Shown here: piece after piece, positions 7,734 through 15,992 of the stretch
Numbering within the stretch: position 1 is the stretch's first letter
Layout of the letters: every line of letters starts with the position of its first letter
Source of the DNA: Kitasatospora sp. MMS16-BH015
GTDB taxonomy: Bacteria > Actinomycetota > Actinomycetes > Streptomycetales > Streptomycetaceae
Reading direction: 5' to 3'
Length of the DNA: 64,000 nucleotides
NCBI RefSeq assembly: GCF_002943525.1
Contig: NZ_CP025394.1
Location: 8,571,001 to 8,635,000, forward strand
The notes under the pieces: model-generated
What the model was told of the DNA's origin: nothing
The model's input: the letters and a program-made list of their open reading frames with translations, nothing else
Database searches by the model: none
Position numbers and translations under genes: made by a program

Positions 7734-8663
7734 TCAGTGCACACGCCCCCGCGGCCTCAGTGGCACGGTCGGCAGCTCCGGTGCGTGCAGCCACGCACCG
7801 TCGTACCCGTGCACCTCGCCGAACCGGGGCCCCTGCTGCTCCCACTCCTCGCGGGCCTGGGCGATCTCCTCGGTGGATCGGCCGAGGAAGTTCCACCACA
7901 TGACGATCCGTTCCTCGAACGGCGGGCCGCCGAGCAGGATCAGGCGGGTGGGGATGGTGCCGGGGTTGGTGAGGGTGAGGGTGGTGGGGCCGGGGGCGAG
8001 GTAGCCGAGGTCGGCGGGCTTGAGTGGGGTGGCTGCCATGGTGACCTCGCCCTGGTCGACGAGGAGGCCGTGCTCGAAGGTGGGGTCGATCGCGAGGGTG
8101 GTGGCGGCGCCGGGGTGGAGGGTGAGCTCGGCGCCGAGCAGCGGGGTGAAGGTGGGGACGGGGGAGGTGTCGCCGGCCAGGGTGCCGAGGAAGACCCGGG
8201 CCTCGCCGCCGTCCAGTGCGACGGGCGCCGGGACGTGGTGGTGGAAGTCGCGCGTGGTGTGGCGGTGCTCGTCCGGCAGCGCCACCCAGAGCTGTACGCC
8301 GTGCAGCACGGTGGTCTCGGGGGTGGAGACCTCGGAGTGGCAGATGCCGTGCCCACTGGTCATCAGGTTCACCTCGCCCGGGCGGACGAAGGCGTGCACG
8401 CCGAGGCTGTCGCGGTGCTCGATCTCGCCGCTGAACAGCCAACTCACGGTCTGCAGGCCGATGTGCGGGTGCGGGGCGACGTCCATCCCGCCGGTGGCGG
8501 CCACGTCGTCCGGGCCGTAGTGGTCGACGAAGCACCAGGCGCCGATCAGGGTGCGGGCCCGCTGCGGCAGGGTGCGGCGCACCGTCATCGCGCGGGGGCC
8601 GCCGAGCGGCACGTCCCGGGCGGAGAGGACCTCCACCGGTGGCTGGGTCTCGTTGCTGCTCAT
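7734..8663 (-). CDS. Pirin family protein
   Basis: A 309-residue bicupin. The N-terminal cupin contains the pirin metal motif with His residues in DVAPHPHIGLQTV, HRDS and MTSGHGICHSE. The C-terminal cupin carries GGPPFEERIVMWWNF, the typical pirin end signature. Pirins bind Fe(II) and act as quercetinase-like dioxygenases or redox-sensing partners. Start chosen at the ATG at 8663 (MSSNETQ); an in-frame longer reading to 8714 adds an unconserved Arg-rich tail. It is transcribed divergently from the CMD gene at 8767. Confidence 0.92.
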   Translation of the reverse strand: MSSNETQPPVEVLSARDVPLGGPRAMTVRRTLPQRARTLIGAWCFVDHYGPDDVAATGGMDVAPHPHIGLQTVSWLFSGEIEHRDSLGVHAFVRPGEVNLMTSGHGICHSEVSTPETTVLHGVQLWVALPDEHRHTTRDFHHHVPAPVALDGGEARVFLGTLAGDTSPVPTFTPLLGAELTLHPGAATTLAIDPTFEHGLLVDQGEVTMAATPLKPADLGYLAPGPTTLTLTNPGTIPTRLILLGGPPFEERIVMWWNFLGRSTEEIAQAREEWEQQGPRFGEVHGYDGAWLHAPELPTVPLRPRGRVH

Positions 8664-8715
8664 GGTGGTGCACGCTCCCGCTCTGCCGGCACGCCGGGGT
8701 GGTTCCGTATTCAAC

Positions 8716-8725
8716 TACCATGGTA
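8716..8725. promoter_or_regulatory. Palindrome between pirin and CMD genes (possible operator)
   Basis: TACCATGGTA is a perfect 10-bp palindrome midway between the divergent starts, with TTCAAC beside it (8710-8715). Divergent pirin/CMD pairs are often under a MarR- or HxlR-type redox regulator. No such gene is in the window, so the assignment is weak. Confidence 0.35.
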
Positions 8726-8766
8726 CGGCGAAGTGAGAGCGTGAGCGACGGGCCGGAGGTTCCCAG

Positions 8767-9279
8767 GTGAGTGCAGTGAGTGCAGTGACCAGCGAGGCGG
8801 CAGTGGCCTCGGCGCACCCGCGGGTGTACGTCGACAAGCAGAGCCCGCAGGCGTACCGGGCGCTACTCGGGACGGCCGAGGCGGTCCGCACGGTGGCCGC
8901 CGAGGCGGGCCTCGACCGCCGGCTGGTGGAGCTGGTCAACCTGCGGGTCTCCCAGCTCAACGGCTGCGCCTTCTGCCTGGACGCCCACACCAAGGCCGCC
9001 GTGAAGGCCGGGGAGACCGTGCAGCGGCTCGGCGTGCTCGCGGCCTGGCGCGACACCGAGGTGTTCACCCCGCAGGAGCGGGCGGCCCTCGCCCTGGCCG
9101 AGGCCACCACCCACCCGGCGGACGCCACCGCCCAGGAGTCCGCCTACGCCGTGGCCCGGGCGACCCTGACGGAGGACCAGATCTCGGCCGTGATCTGGGT
9201 GGCCGTCACCATCAACGCCTTCAACCGGGTCTCCATCCTCAGCAAGCACCCGGTCCGGCCGGCCGCGCTGCCCCGCTGA
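8767..9279 (+). CDS. Carboxymuconolactone decarboxylase / AhpD-family protein
   Basis: A 170-residue all-helical protein of the CMD/AhpD superfamily. The redox centre CxxCxxxH is present as CAFCLDAHTK (about residues 71-80), the AhpD-type peroxidase pair with its proton-relay His. A Glu upstream of it (EAGLDRRLVELV) fits the family pattern. The GTG at 8767 follows a GGAGG sequence. It probably reduces peroxides or acts on small hydroperoxides in the cytoplasm, in line with its divergent pirin partner. Confidence 0.92.
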   Translation: MSAVSAVTSEAAVASAHPRVYVDKQSPQAYRALLGTAEAVRTVAAEAGLDRRLVELVNLRVSQLNGCAFCLDAHTKAAVKAGETVQRLGVLAAWRDTEVFTPQERAALALAEATTHPADATAQESAYAVARATLTEDQISAVIWVAVTINAFNRVSILSKHPVRPAALPR

Positions 9280-9376
9280 GCCCTCGGGTACGTTCCGCCG
9301 TTCGCCCCCTCGGGGAGGGCCTTTCCTGAAACGATCCGGCCAGAGCCGGGCCGGGGGCGCGGCGGCGGGATCGGGC

Positions 9377-10540
9377 ATGTGGCGGAAGGGGCTGACGGTG
9401 TACCGAGGCGAGGTGCTGGGTGGCAAGTATCTGCTGGAGGCGCTGATCGGCCGGGGCGGCATGGGCGAGGTGTGGTCGGCGCACGACCGGGAGCTGGACC
9501 GGCCGGTCGCCGTGAAGATCGTGGACGCGGACCCCGGGTTGACCGCTCGGCTGCGCCGGGAGGCCCGGACGGGTGCCCGGTTGCAGCACGTCGGCATCAC
9601 CGTCGTGTACGACATCGGAGAGCACCGGGGGCGCCCGTTCTTCGTGATGGAGCTGCTGGCCGGCATCGACTTCCAGGCGCTGATCGAGGCGAGCCCGACC
9701 GGTCTGCCGGTCGCACGCGTGGTGGAGCTGACCGCGCCGGTGGCGGACGCGCTGCATCACGCGCACCGGCACGGGGTCGTGCACCGCGACATCAAGCCGG
9801 CCAACCTGATGGAGCTGGTCGGCGGCGGCGTGAAGATCTGTGACTTCGGGATAGCCCGCCACGCCGATGCCACCGCAGGCCTCACCGCGCCCGGCACCGT
9901 GCTCGGCACGGCCGCCTACATGGCACCCGAGCAGTACGAGGGCAAGGACACCGGACCGGCCGGCGACCTGTACTCCTTCGGCGCCACCCTGCACGCGCTG
10001 CTCGTCGGCGGCCCGCCCTTCCCGGGCCCGTCGCTGCCCGCCTTCATGCGCCAGCACCTCACCCAGCCCCCGGCCCGCCTCACCGAACTCCGGCCCGGCA
10101 TCCCCGCCGAGCTCGAACGGCTGGTCCTGGCGCTGCTCGCGAAGGACCCGGCCGACCGGCCCGTATCCGCCGCCGAGGCGAGCGACACGCTCAGGGCGGT
10201 CGCCGAGGGCCTGCGCCGGTCGGCGCTCTCGCCCGCGCCCCCGCCTTCGACGGACCGGGCCCGGCTCCTGCCGCTGCCACCGGCGCGGGAGGAGGCGCTC
10301 CGTTCCACGGCCGGTGACGTCTCCACCGAGGTCGAGTTCGTCAACCGGCGCAGCGAGACCGTACGGATCCACTGGCTCGACTACCAAGGCTCCCGCATCT
10401 TCTACCTGCAACTGGAGCCGGGCCAGTCCTACGTCCAGCAGACCTACGTCTCACATCCCTGGATCGTCACGGACACGGCGGCGACCCCGCTCGCGATCTT
10501 CCTGCCGACCGCAACGCCGAGCCGGGCCACCGTCTACTGA
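9377..10540 (+). CDS. Serine/threonine protein kinase with C-terminal VHL-beta-like domain
   Basis: A 387-residue Hanks-type kinase. The kinase domain (about 18-280) has the glycine loop IGRGGMGEVW (24-33), the ATP Lys in VAVKIVD, the catalytic loop HRDIKPANL, DFG as DFGIARH, and the APE motif as MAPEQY. A Pro-rich linker follows, then about residues 314-387 resemble the von Hippel-Lindau beta domain: EVEFVNRRSETVRIHWLDY, the YxQLEPG turn and the HPWI strand. There is no transmembrane helix, unlike PknB-type sensors, so it is a soluble kinase. A GTG at 9398 with GGAAGGGG 8 nt upstream is an alternative, possibly better, start. Confidence 0.9.
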   Translation: MWRKGLTVYRGEVLGGKYLLEALIGRGGMGEVWSAHDRELDRPVAVKIVDADPGLTARLRREARTGARLQHVGITVVYDIGEHRGRPFFVMELLAGIDFQALIEASPTGLPVARVVELTAPVADALHHAHRHGVVHRDIKPANLMELVGGGVKICDFGIARHADATAGLTAPGTVLGTAAYMAPEQYEGKDTGPAGDLYSFGATLHALLVGGPPFPGPSLPAFMRQHLTQPPARLTELRPGIPAELERLVLALLAKDPADRPVSAAEASDTLRAVAEGLRRSALSPAPPPSTDRARLLPLPPAREEALRSTAGDVSTEVEFVNRRSETVRIHWLDYQGSRIFYLQLEPGQSYVQQTYVSHPWIVTDTAATPLAIFLPTATPSRATVY

Positions 10541-10765
10541 CCGGGTCGGGCCGGTGGGTGGTATGCCGTCGAGTGGCTGGTCTGTCCCGGTTTCGGAAAT
10601 TCGCATGCTGATTCCGGTTACGAAAGATCTGTTGACGACCCTGTGGGCCGGGACAAGACCGTGTCGCGGTCCCGCTCGATGCGAGGGGTGGCCCACTTGC
10701 CCTTCCCGCCGCGCTGACCGTGCACGCCTTCCACGCCTTCCACGCCGGGCAGTGGGAGCGCCAGC

Positions 10766-11383
10766 GTGACCTTCTTCGCGCCCCTGTGGGAGCCCACCGG
10801 GTTGCCGCTCTCGGGGGCCATCACCAGGCTGTTCCACGGCAATGACGAGCACACCCCGGTCGGCGTGCACAAGGACCGTTTCGCGACCTTCATGTTCGCG
10901 CTGGAGGGCCGCAAGCGGATGCGGTTCTGGCGGCAGCGGCCGTGGACCGAGCCGGTCACCACCGTGCTTGACTACCAGCCGTACCTGGAGAGCTCGTTCA
11001 CCGCCGAGCCCGAGCCCGGCGACCTGTTGTACTGGCCCTGCGCCTACCACCACGTGGGCGAGAGTGTGGGCGGCGGCTCCGCGACCAGCGTCAACGTCGG
11101 CGTGCCGCGGGAGGCGCACCGCGCCGTGTACGACGTGGACGACCTGCTGCTCGGCCGGACGGCGGACGCGATGGTGGATCCGGACGCGGGCCTGGTGCGG
11201 CCGCCCGCCGTCACCGCCCCGCTCTCGGTGCCCCAGCCGTCGGCGGATGGCGCGCTGTCCGAGAGAGTTTCCGGGCGCTGCGCCGGGAGGGGTGACCGAG
11301 CATGCGAGGTGCCCACGGACGGTGGTCCGTGGGCACCTCGCATGCGTCAGCCGGTCACCGCCGCTCGCGCGAGCGACGGTTGA
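10766..11383 (+). pseudogene. Truncated cupin-like (JmjC-type) protein gene
   Basis: The readable part (about 155 residues, 10766-11235) matches the middle of JmjC-like cupin hydroxylases: the iron motif HxD in VGVHKDRFATFMF, an Arg/Lys-rich segment GRKRMRFW and the distal His in WPCAYHHVGES. The family is normally about 400 residues. The N-terminal ~100 residues are absent; a TGA at 10715-10717 closes the same frame upstream. The 3' part runs without homology through a hairpin and into the small antisense gene at 11355-11531. It is therefore most likely a decayed gene rather than a functional short protein. Confidence 0.6.
11300..11345. terminator. Bidirectional hairpin terminator
   Basis: A perfect 21-bp stem (11300-11320 with 11325-11345) closed by a 4-nt loop, reading from GCATGCGAGG on the left arm. 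It lies between the plus-strand cupin remnant and the convergent minus-strand pair (small membrane protein and DNRLRE protein), 9 nt past the small gene's stop. No U tract is present. Confidence 0.85.
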
Positions 11384-11531
11384 GGGCGTACCGCCAGGCC
11401 CGGTCGGAGGCCGTCCCGGTCGCCAGCGCGGCGGGGCCGGCCACGTACCAGGGCAGGCCGAGCCAGAGGCAGGGGCCGAGGGCTGCGGCGAGGGCCAGCA
11501 GGTTCAGCCACCAGGGTGTGCGGACGGGCAT
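11355..11531 (-). CDS. Small membrane protein, 58 residues
   Basis: ATG at 11531 with a GAGGAG ribosome site 8 nt upstream. The product begins MPVRTPWWLNLLALAAAL, has two hydrophobic segments (about residues 9-24 and 27-42), and ends in a cluster of Arg residues (NRRSRERR). No family recognised. It starts 22 nt after the stop of the large secreted DNRLRE protein and precedes a strong terminator, so the two form an operon. The cytoplasmic or membrane location and the pairing would fit an accessory or protective protein for its secreted partner, but this is speculation. Confidence 0.72.
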   Translation of the reverse strand: MPVRTPWWLNLLALAAALGPCLWLGLPWYVAGPAALATGTASDRAWRYALNRRSRERR

Positions 11532-11553
11532 GGCGGGGCTCCTCGGGACGGGC

Positions 11554-14343
11554 CTAGCGGCAGTTCTTGTCGCTGACCTTGGTCAGCTTGCCGTTGCGGG
11601 GGCTGAGCCTGGTCTGGTAGCAGCCGTTGGGGGAGAGGTTCCAGTAGGCGATCTCCTTGAGCCACTTGACCAGGTTGGTCCAGGCGTTGACCCCGACCGC
11701 GCCGCAGATCATCTTGCCCAGGCCGAGGATCTTGGCGGGCAGCTTGGCCGCGGTGCAGCCGTACAGCCAGCCGCCCCAGCCGGCCGAGACCGCCGCCATG
11801 CCCCAGGCCTTCCACTCCACGCCACGGGCGTTGAAGTAGATGCCCATGCCGAAGGAGAAGCGCGGGTCGGCGACCACCGGGAAGGCGGTGCCGGCGTCGA
11901 ACTCGACCACCTGGACGAGCTTGTTGCCCTCCACCCGGTAGGAGGTGGGCACCGCCTTGCCGTTGGCGTCCCGGGCCCAGGGGGCGTCGATCACGCCGTG
12001 GGTGACGGGGGCCTCGTCCGTGCCGGAGGTGATGGCGACGGTGCCGCTCTCGGAGGGGGTGAGCACGGCGCCCGGCGGCAGCTGCACCGTGGAGGTGAAC
12101 TGGTGCGGCGCACTGGCGTTCTTGATCACCTGGAAGGTGCGGGCACCGCCGTCCAGGGTCGGCTGGGCGACCGTGTCCACCGGTCCTGCGGGGTCGGCGT
12201 ACACCACGTTGCCGTTGAGCGCGACGCCGCGCGGCTGGGCGGTGGGCAGGCCCATCGCCATGCTGCCGCTGCCGGTGGAGCTGACGCTGATCGCGTCAGC
12301 GGTGCCCCACGGAACGCCGACGGTGTTGGTGCCGTTGGCGGCGATTGCCGCGTACTTGGCGTCGCTGGTGGTGGCCGGGGTGATGTCGGCCGCGTCCAGC
12401 GCGGAGTTGACGGCCGCCAGGGTGCGCAGCTCGGGGGTGAGCTGCAGGCCGGTGTCCACGGTGAAGGTGACGGGCTCGGACCAGCCGTTGGCCCAGTGGG
12501 TGCCGTCCTGGGTGGTGGTGCGGAAGGTGTAGGACTTCCCGTCGGCCAGCTTGCCCGCCGGGACGACCAGCTTGGAGGTCTCGCCGGTCGGCACCGGCGG
12601 GGCCGTGAGGGTGGTGACCACGGCGCCGGTGGCGGCGTCGGAGATCTCGTAGGTGCCGGTGACCTGGTCGTCGTGGTTGGCGTCCTCCGGGGTGAACCGC
12701 AGGGTGGGCGTGGTGGTGTTCACCTTGAACACGCCGCCCTGGGCGAAGTACGGCGGGCCGGCCTGGAGGTTGCTGCCGTTGCGCGGGCGGTAGTTGTAGC
12801 TGACGGTCAGCTGCGGGATCTGCTCGGCGGTGGACTCCGAGGAGTAGAAGCGCTTCCAGCCGTAGGTGTCGTTCTCGTCGGCGGCCTTGATCGCGATGCT
12901 GCCGGTCTGCGCCTTGGCGCTGGACCAGGTCTGGGCCAGGCGGGTCAGGTCGGCGGTGACCCAGCCCGGGCCCTTGGCGCAGTTCGGGCCGCGGGTCTCG
13001 GTGGAGGTGGTCGCCTTCTCCAGCAGGGCCGGCTGGTTGGTCCACCGGGTGTTGGTGTCACCGCCGTTCGCGGCCCAGACCTCCCAGGGCCGGCTCTCGC
13101 AGGACCAGGAGTGGTAGTTGAACAGCGACAGCTGCGCCTTGCTGACCAGCGCGTCGGCGAAGACCGAGGTGTCCCAGGTCAGGAAGGAGCGGGCGACGCG
13201 CTTGCGCTTCTTCGCGGTGTCCGCCCAGTCGCCCGGCCAGCCGAGCTTGAGGTCGGTGTTGGCCGACTGGTCGGTGGTGTCGCCCTCCTGCACGAAGGTG
13301 TCGAAGAGCGAGCCCAGCGCGTCGGTGGCCGGGTCGACGGTGACCGGGTACTGCGTGGCCGGGTCGGCGAGGAAGGCGCTGTCCGGGGTGAGGGTGAGCT
13401 CGACGGTGTCGCCGTCCTGGCGCAGCGTCATCGGCACCGGCACCGAGCGGGTGCGCTCGCCCGAGCGGGGGTCGACCGTGGCGTCCCACATCACGGGGGC
13501 GGGCATGGTGGCGACCTGCTCGCCGGAGGCGCGGTCGGTGAAGGCCACCGAACCGTCCGGCTGCTGTTCGGCCTTGAGACCGGGCAGCGAGAGTGGGACG
13601 GTCCAGGGCGCCTTGGCCTCGGCGGGGCGCTCCTTGAGCACCAGGTACTGCTCGAAGCCGGTGCGGGTGGCGTCCACCACCAGGTCGGCCCCGGGGACGG
13701 CCTGCGGGTAGGTGGCCCGGTGGCCGTCGAGGACGGGCGCCGGCAGGCCGCCCTTCCACTGCACGGCCATCCGGCGCTCGCCGACGCCCAGGGTGATCAG
13801 GTCGCGGTTCTCGCTGCGGGGCGCGGCGGCCGCGGCGGCCACCGAGCGGGCCTTGGCCCCGCCGGAGCCGGCCAGCTTCAGCTCGCCCGGGTGGGCCTCG
13901 GCGGCCACCGTGCCGTCGGCCTGACGGTGCAGGGTGGCGTCGACGTTCACCCACGCGCCGTCGCGCAGCATCCGGATCGGGCCGGAGCTGAAGGTGGTGG
14001 TCAGCTTGCCGTCCGGCTCCGCCCAGGTGGTGGAGGTCTCGGTGCGGCGCTCCAGCACCTCGACCCGGCGCTGCCCGGCGGCCGCGGCGGCCAGCGCCGC
14101 CTCGGCCGAGTGCGCCTCGGTGACGAGGCCGGGGCGCGGGCCGGGGGCGGAGGTGGTGTTCGCCATGCTCTCCCCGGCCATGGCGGACGTGGGCGCGGGC
14201 GCCGGAGCGGCCAGCGCGGGGACGGCCGACCCGAGCAGGGCCAGCGAGGTCAGCGCGGCGAGGCCGCCGTAGGCGAGCAACTTGCCGGGCCGGCCTGGGG
14301 TGTGACGGCCACGCGGGGCGGGCGTGGGTGGTGCGTGGTGCAT
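11554..14343 (-). CDS. Secreted DNRLRE-domain protein with Cys-containing hydrophobic C-terminus
   Basis: A 929-residue exported protein. A signal peptide spans about residues 1-46 (ALTSLALLGSAVPALAAPA). The central region carries a DNRLRE-type domain (about 310-460: FDTFVQEGDTTDQS, KRVARSFLTWDT, then WxSxKAQTGSIAIKA). An Ig/fibronectin-like region follows (about 500-610). The final ~100 residues (from FSFGMGIYFNARG) form a distinct Trp/Gly-rich segment with four Cys. N-terminal DNRLRE modules are known from WapA/RHS-type cell-surface proteins with variable C-termini. The ATG at 14343 was chosen; the frame continues upstream through the unrelated LanC gene and that extension is not credible. 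A 58-residue membrane protein follows in the operon. Confidence 0.8.
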   Translation of the reverse strand: MHHAPPTPAPRGRHTPGRPGKLLAYGGLAALTSLALLGSAVPALAAPAPAPTSAMAGESMANTTSAPGPRPGLVTEAHSAEAALAAAAAGQRRVEVLERRTETSTTWAEPDGKLTTTFSSGPIRMLRDGAWVNVDATLHRQADGTVAAEAHPGELKLAGSGGAKARSVAAAAAAPRSENRDLITLGVGERRMAVQWKGGLPAPVLDGHRATYPQAVPGADLVVDATRTGFEQYLVLKERPAEAKAPWTVPLSLPGLKAEQQPDGSVAFTDRASGEQVATMPAPVMWDATVDPRSGERTRSVPVPMTLRQDGDTVELTLTPDSAFLADPATQYPVTVDPATDALGSLFDTFVQEGDTTDQSANTDLKLGWPGDWADTAKKRKRVARSFLTWDTSVFADALVSKAQLSLFNYHSWSCESRPWEVWAANGGDTNTRWTNQPALLEKATTSTETRGPNCAKGPGWVTADLTRLAQTWSSAKAQTGSIAIKAADENDTYGWKRFYSSESTAEQIPQLTVSYNYRPRNGSNLQAGPPYFAQGGVFKVNTTTPTLRFTPEDANHDDQVTGTYEISDAATGAVVTTLTAPPVPTGETSKLVVPAGKLADGKSYTFRTTTQDGTHWANGWSEPVTFTVDTGLQLTPELRTLAAVNSALDAADITPATTSDAKYAAIAANGTNTVGVPWGTADAISVSSTGSGSMAMGLPTAQPRGVALNGNVVYADPAGPVDTVAQPTLDGGARTFQVIKNASAPHQFTSTVQLPPGAVLTPSESGTVAITSGTDEAPVTHGVIDAPWARDANGKAVPTSYRVEGNKLVQVVEFDAGTAFPVVADPRFSFGMGIYFNARGVEWKAWGMAAVSAGWGGWLYGCTAAKLPAKILGLGKMICGAVGVNAWTNLVKWLKEIAYWNLSPNGCYQTRLSPRNGKLTKVSDKNCR

Positions 14344-14556
14344 GGACGAAGGGATCCGATCTGGTGCGGAAGCGGACACAACTGCCAAGACCGTAGCCCG
14401 GCCGTAGCTCCGGGTAATCGGCTGGTATCGGTACGGAGACGGCAAATCGCCCATAAGGGCACAGTGTATTGCGTCACATATACGTTCACTTTGCTCTTGC
14501 TTTACCTGATGAAAATGAATCAGGTATTCGCTCGACTTCGGGAGTAGCCTGGCGCG
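14344..14556. promoter_or_regulatory. AT-rich divergent promoter region with inverted repeat
   Basis: The 213-bp gap between the DNRLRE and LanC-like genes contains an AT-rich stretch (about 14455-14530), uncommon for this genome. TACCTGAT (14503-14510) and ATCAGGTA (14519-14526) form a perfect 8-bp inverted repeat around an 8-nt spacer, about 30 nt before the LanC start. It may be an operator. No small precursor-peptide gene was found in the gap. Confidence 0.5.
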
Positions 14557-15894
14557 ATGGCTGAGAGCGATGTGTACCGCGAGACGGGTGAGGCGGCCTG
14601 GGCCTGGGTGCTCGGGCAGGTGCGGGAGGAGGACGGGCCCTGGCTGGCCGAGCGGGTGGTCGAGGGCGAGCCGCAGGCGGAGCCGGCCGCCGACCGGGAC
14701 TGCCTGTACGCCGGGATCGGCGGGCTCGCGCCGGTGCTCGCCGAGATCGCCCGGTGCCGGCCCCTGGAGCCGGCGGAGCGGGAGCTCGCGGCGGGGATCG
14801 TGGCCCGGCTCTCCCGGACGGCGGCCACCCGCACCGAGCCCTCCCTCTACGACGGGCTGGCCGGGGACGCGACGGCGCTGCGGCTGCTCGCCCCCGGCAC
14901 CGAGGCGATCGCGCTGCGCCGCCTCACCGAGCTGATGACCCCGGACGGTTGGGACACCACCCTCGACCTGGAACCCGGCTACCGGGGGCCGGTGCTCGAC
15001 CTGGTCGCCGGGACGGCCGGGGTGATGCTGGCGGCGCTGTGGACCGGCGGCGAGCAGGCCCGGGCCGTGCTGGAGACGGGCGGCGAATCGCTGCTGCGCA
15101 CGGCCGACCGCACCGAGGGCGGGCTGGACTGGGGCATGATCCCGGGCGCGCCGTCCAGGTGCCCGAACTACGCCCACGGCACCGCCGGGATTGCCACCGC
15201 GCTGGCCCTGGCCGGAGCCGAGCTCGGCCGGCCCGAGTTCGTGGAGGCCGCCGTGCTGGGCGCCCGGCACCTGCTGGCCGTCGGCTCCACCGCCGACGGC
15301 GGCTTCGTCGTGCCGCACACCATCCCGCCCTCCACCCGCGAGGTGGAGCCGGTGACGTACACCTGGTGCCACGGGCCCGCCGGCACCTCGCACCTGTTCG
15401 CGGCGCTGGCCCGGGCCGGGGTACAGGAGGTCGGCGGCTTCGGCACCGAGGAGCTGCGGCGCAGATGCCTGCACTCGGTGCTCGCCTCCGGCCTGCCGGA
15501 GCGGCTGCGGCCGGGGTTCTGGGACAACGACGGCCGGTGCTGCGGCACGGCCGGCGTCGGCGACATCCTGCTGGACGCCGCCCAGGCGGCCTGGGCCGAC
15601 GGGCAGGAGGCGAGGGCCGCCCTGCTGCTGCGCGGGGCGCACACCATGGGCGAGGCGCTGCTCGAACGGGCCGTCCGCGACCAGGGCGGTGCCCGCTGGC
15701 AGTTCCTGGAGCACCGTCAGGACCCGCCGCTGCTGCCGCCCAACACCTCCTGGATGCAGGGCGCGGCCGGCATCGCGGCCTACCTGCTCCGGCTGGCCCG
15801 GGTCACCGCCGAGGGCCTCACCGCCCCCGTGGTGGACCGTCCGGACCAGTGGTGGGCCGTGCCCGCCGGCCTGCGGACCGTCCGCACCGGCTGA
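14557..15894 (+). CDS. LanC-like protein (lanthionine synthetase C family), orphan
   Basis: A 445-residue alpha/alpha-toroid protein. LanC signatures occur in order: YAGIGGLAP near the N-terminus, the GTAG and HGTAGIA turns, WCHGPAG with Cys271, and CCGTAGVGD with Cys328-Cys329, ending in WMQGAAGIAAYLLRL. In nisin cyclase the zinc is held by Cys, Cys and His; here the third position reads Cys (CCG rather than CHG), as in ProcM-type synthetases. No LanA precursor, LanB dehydratase or LanM domain is nearby, so the substrate is unknown. It may add thiols to dehydro-residues of a peptide encoded elsewhere. Start ATG at 14557; divergent from the DNRLRE gene. Confidence 0.88.
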   Translation: MAESDVYRETGEAAWAWVLGQVREEDGPWLAERVVEGEPQAEPAADRDCLYAGIGGLAPVLAEIARCRPLEPAERELAAGIVARLSRTAATRTEPSLYDGLAGDATALRLLAPGTEAIALRRLTELMTPDGWDTTLDLEPGYRGPVLDLVAGTAGVMLAALWTGGEQARAVLETGGESLLRTADRTEGGLDWGMIPGAPSRCPNYAHGTAGIATALALAGAELGRPEFVEAAVLGARHLLAVGSTADGGFVVPHTIPPSTREVEPVTYTWCHGPAGTSHLFAALARAGVQEVGGFGTEELRRRCLHSVLASGLPERLRPGFWDNDGRCCGTAGVGDILLDAAQAAWADGQEARAALLLRGAHTMGEALLERAVRDQGGARWQFLEHRQDPPLLPPNTSWMQGAAGIAAYLLRLARVTAEGLTAPVVDRPDQWWAVPAGLRTVRTG

Positions 15895-15992
15895 GCGGGC
15901 CCGGAGCCGCCGTCGGCGACGGATGAAACGGGATCCCCCGGTCGACTCGTCTAGGAAGGAGACGAACGACTGTCCGAAACAGTGGGGGACGC

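Noticed and set aside
10580..10717. An upstream exon-like frame for the cupin gene (GRDKTVSRSRSMRGVAHL)
   Set aside because: It ends in TGA at 10717 and shows no family likeness; insufficient to restore the gene.
11302..14547. A 1081-residue plus-strand open frame opposite the DNRLRE protein
   Set aside because: It is an antisense shadow of the high-GC gene on the minus strand: Gly/Val/Arg-rich low-complexity text, no domain, and it runs through a terminator hairpin.
14344..15714. Upstream extension of the DNRLRE frame
   Set aside because: The extension is antisense to the well-supported LanC gene and precedes a clear signal peptide; start placed at 14343.
14344..15894. A lanthipeptide gene cluster around the LanC gene
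   Set aside because: No LanB, LanM, transporter or short Cys/Ser/Thr-rich precursor was found nearby; treated as an orphan.
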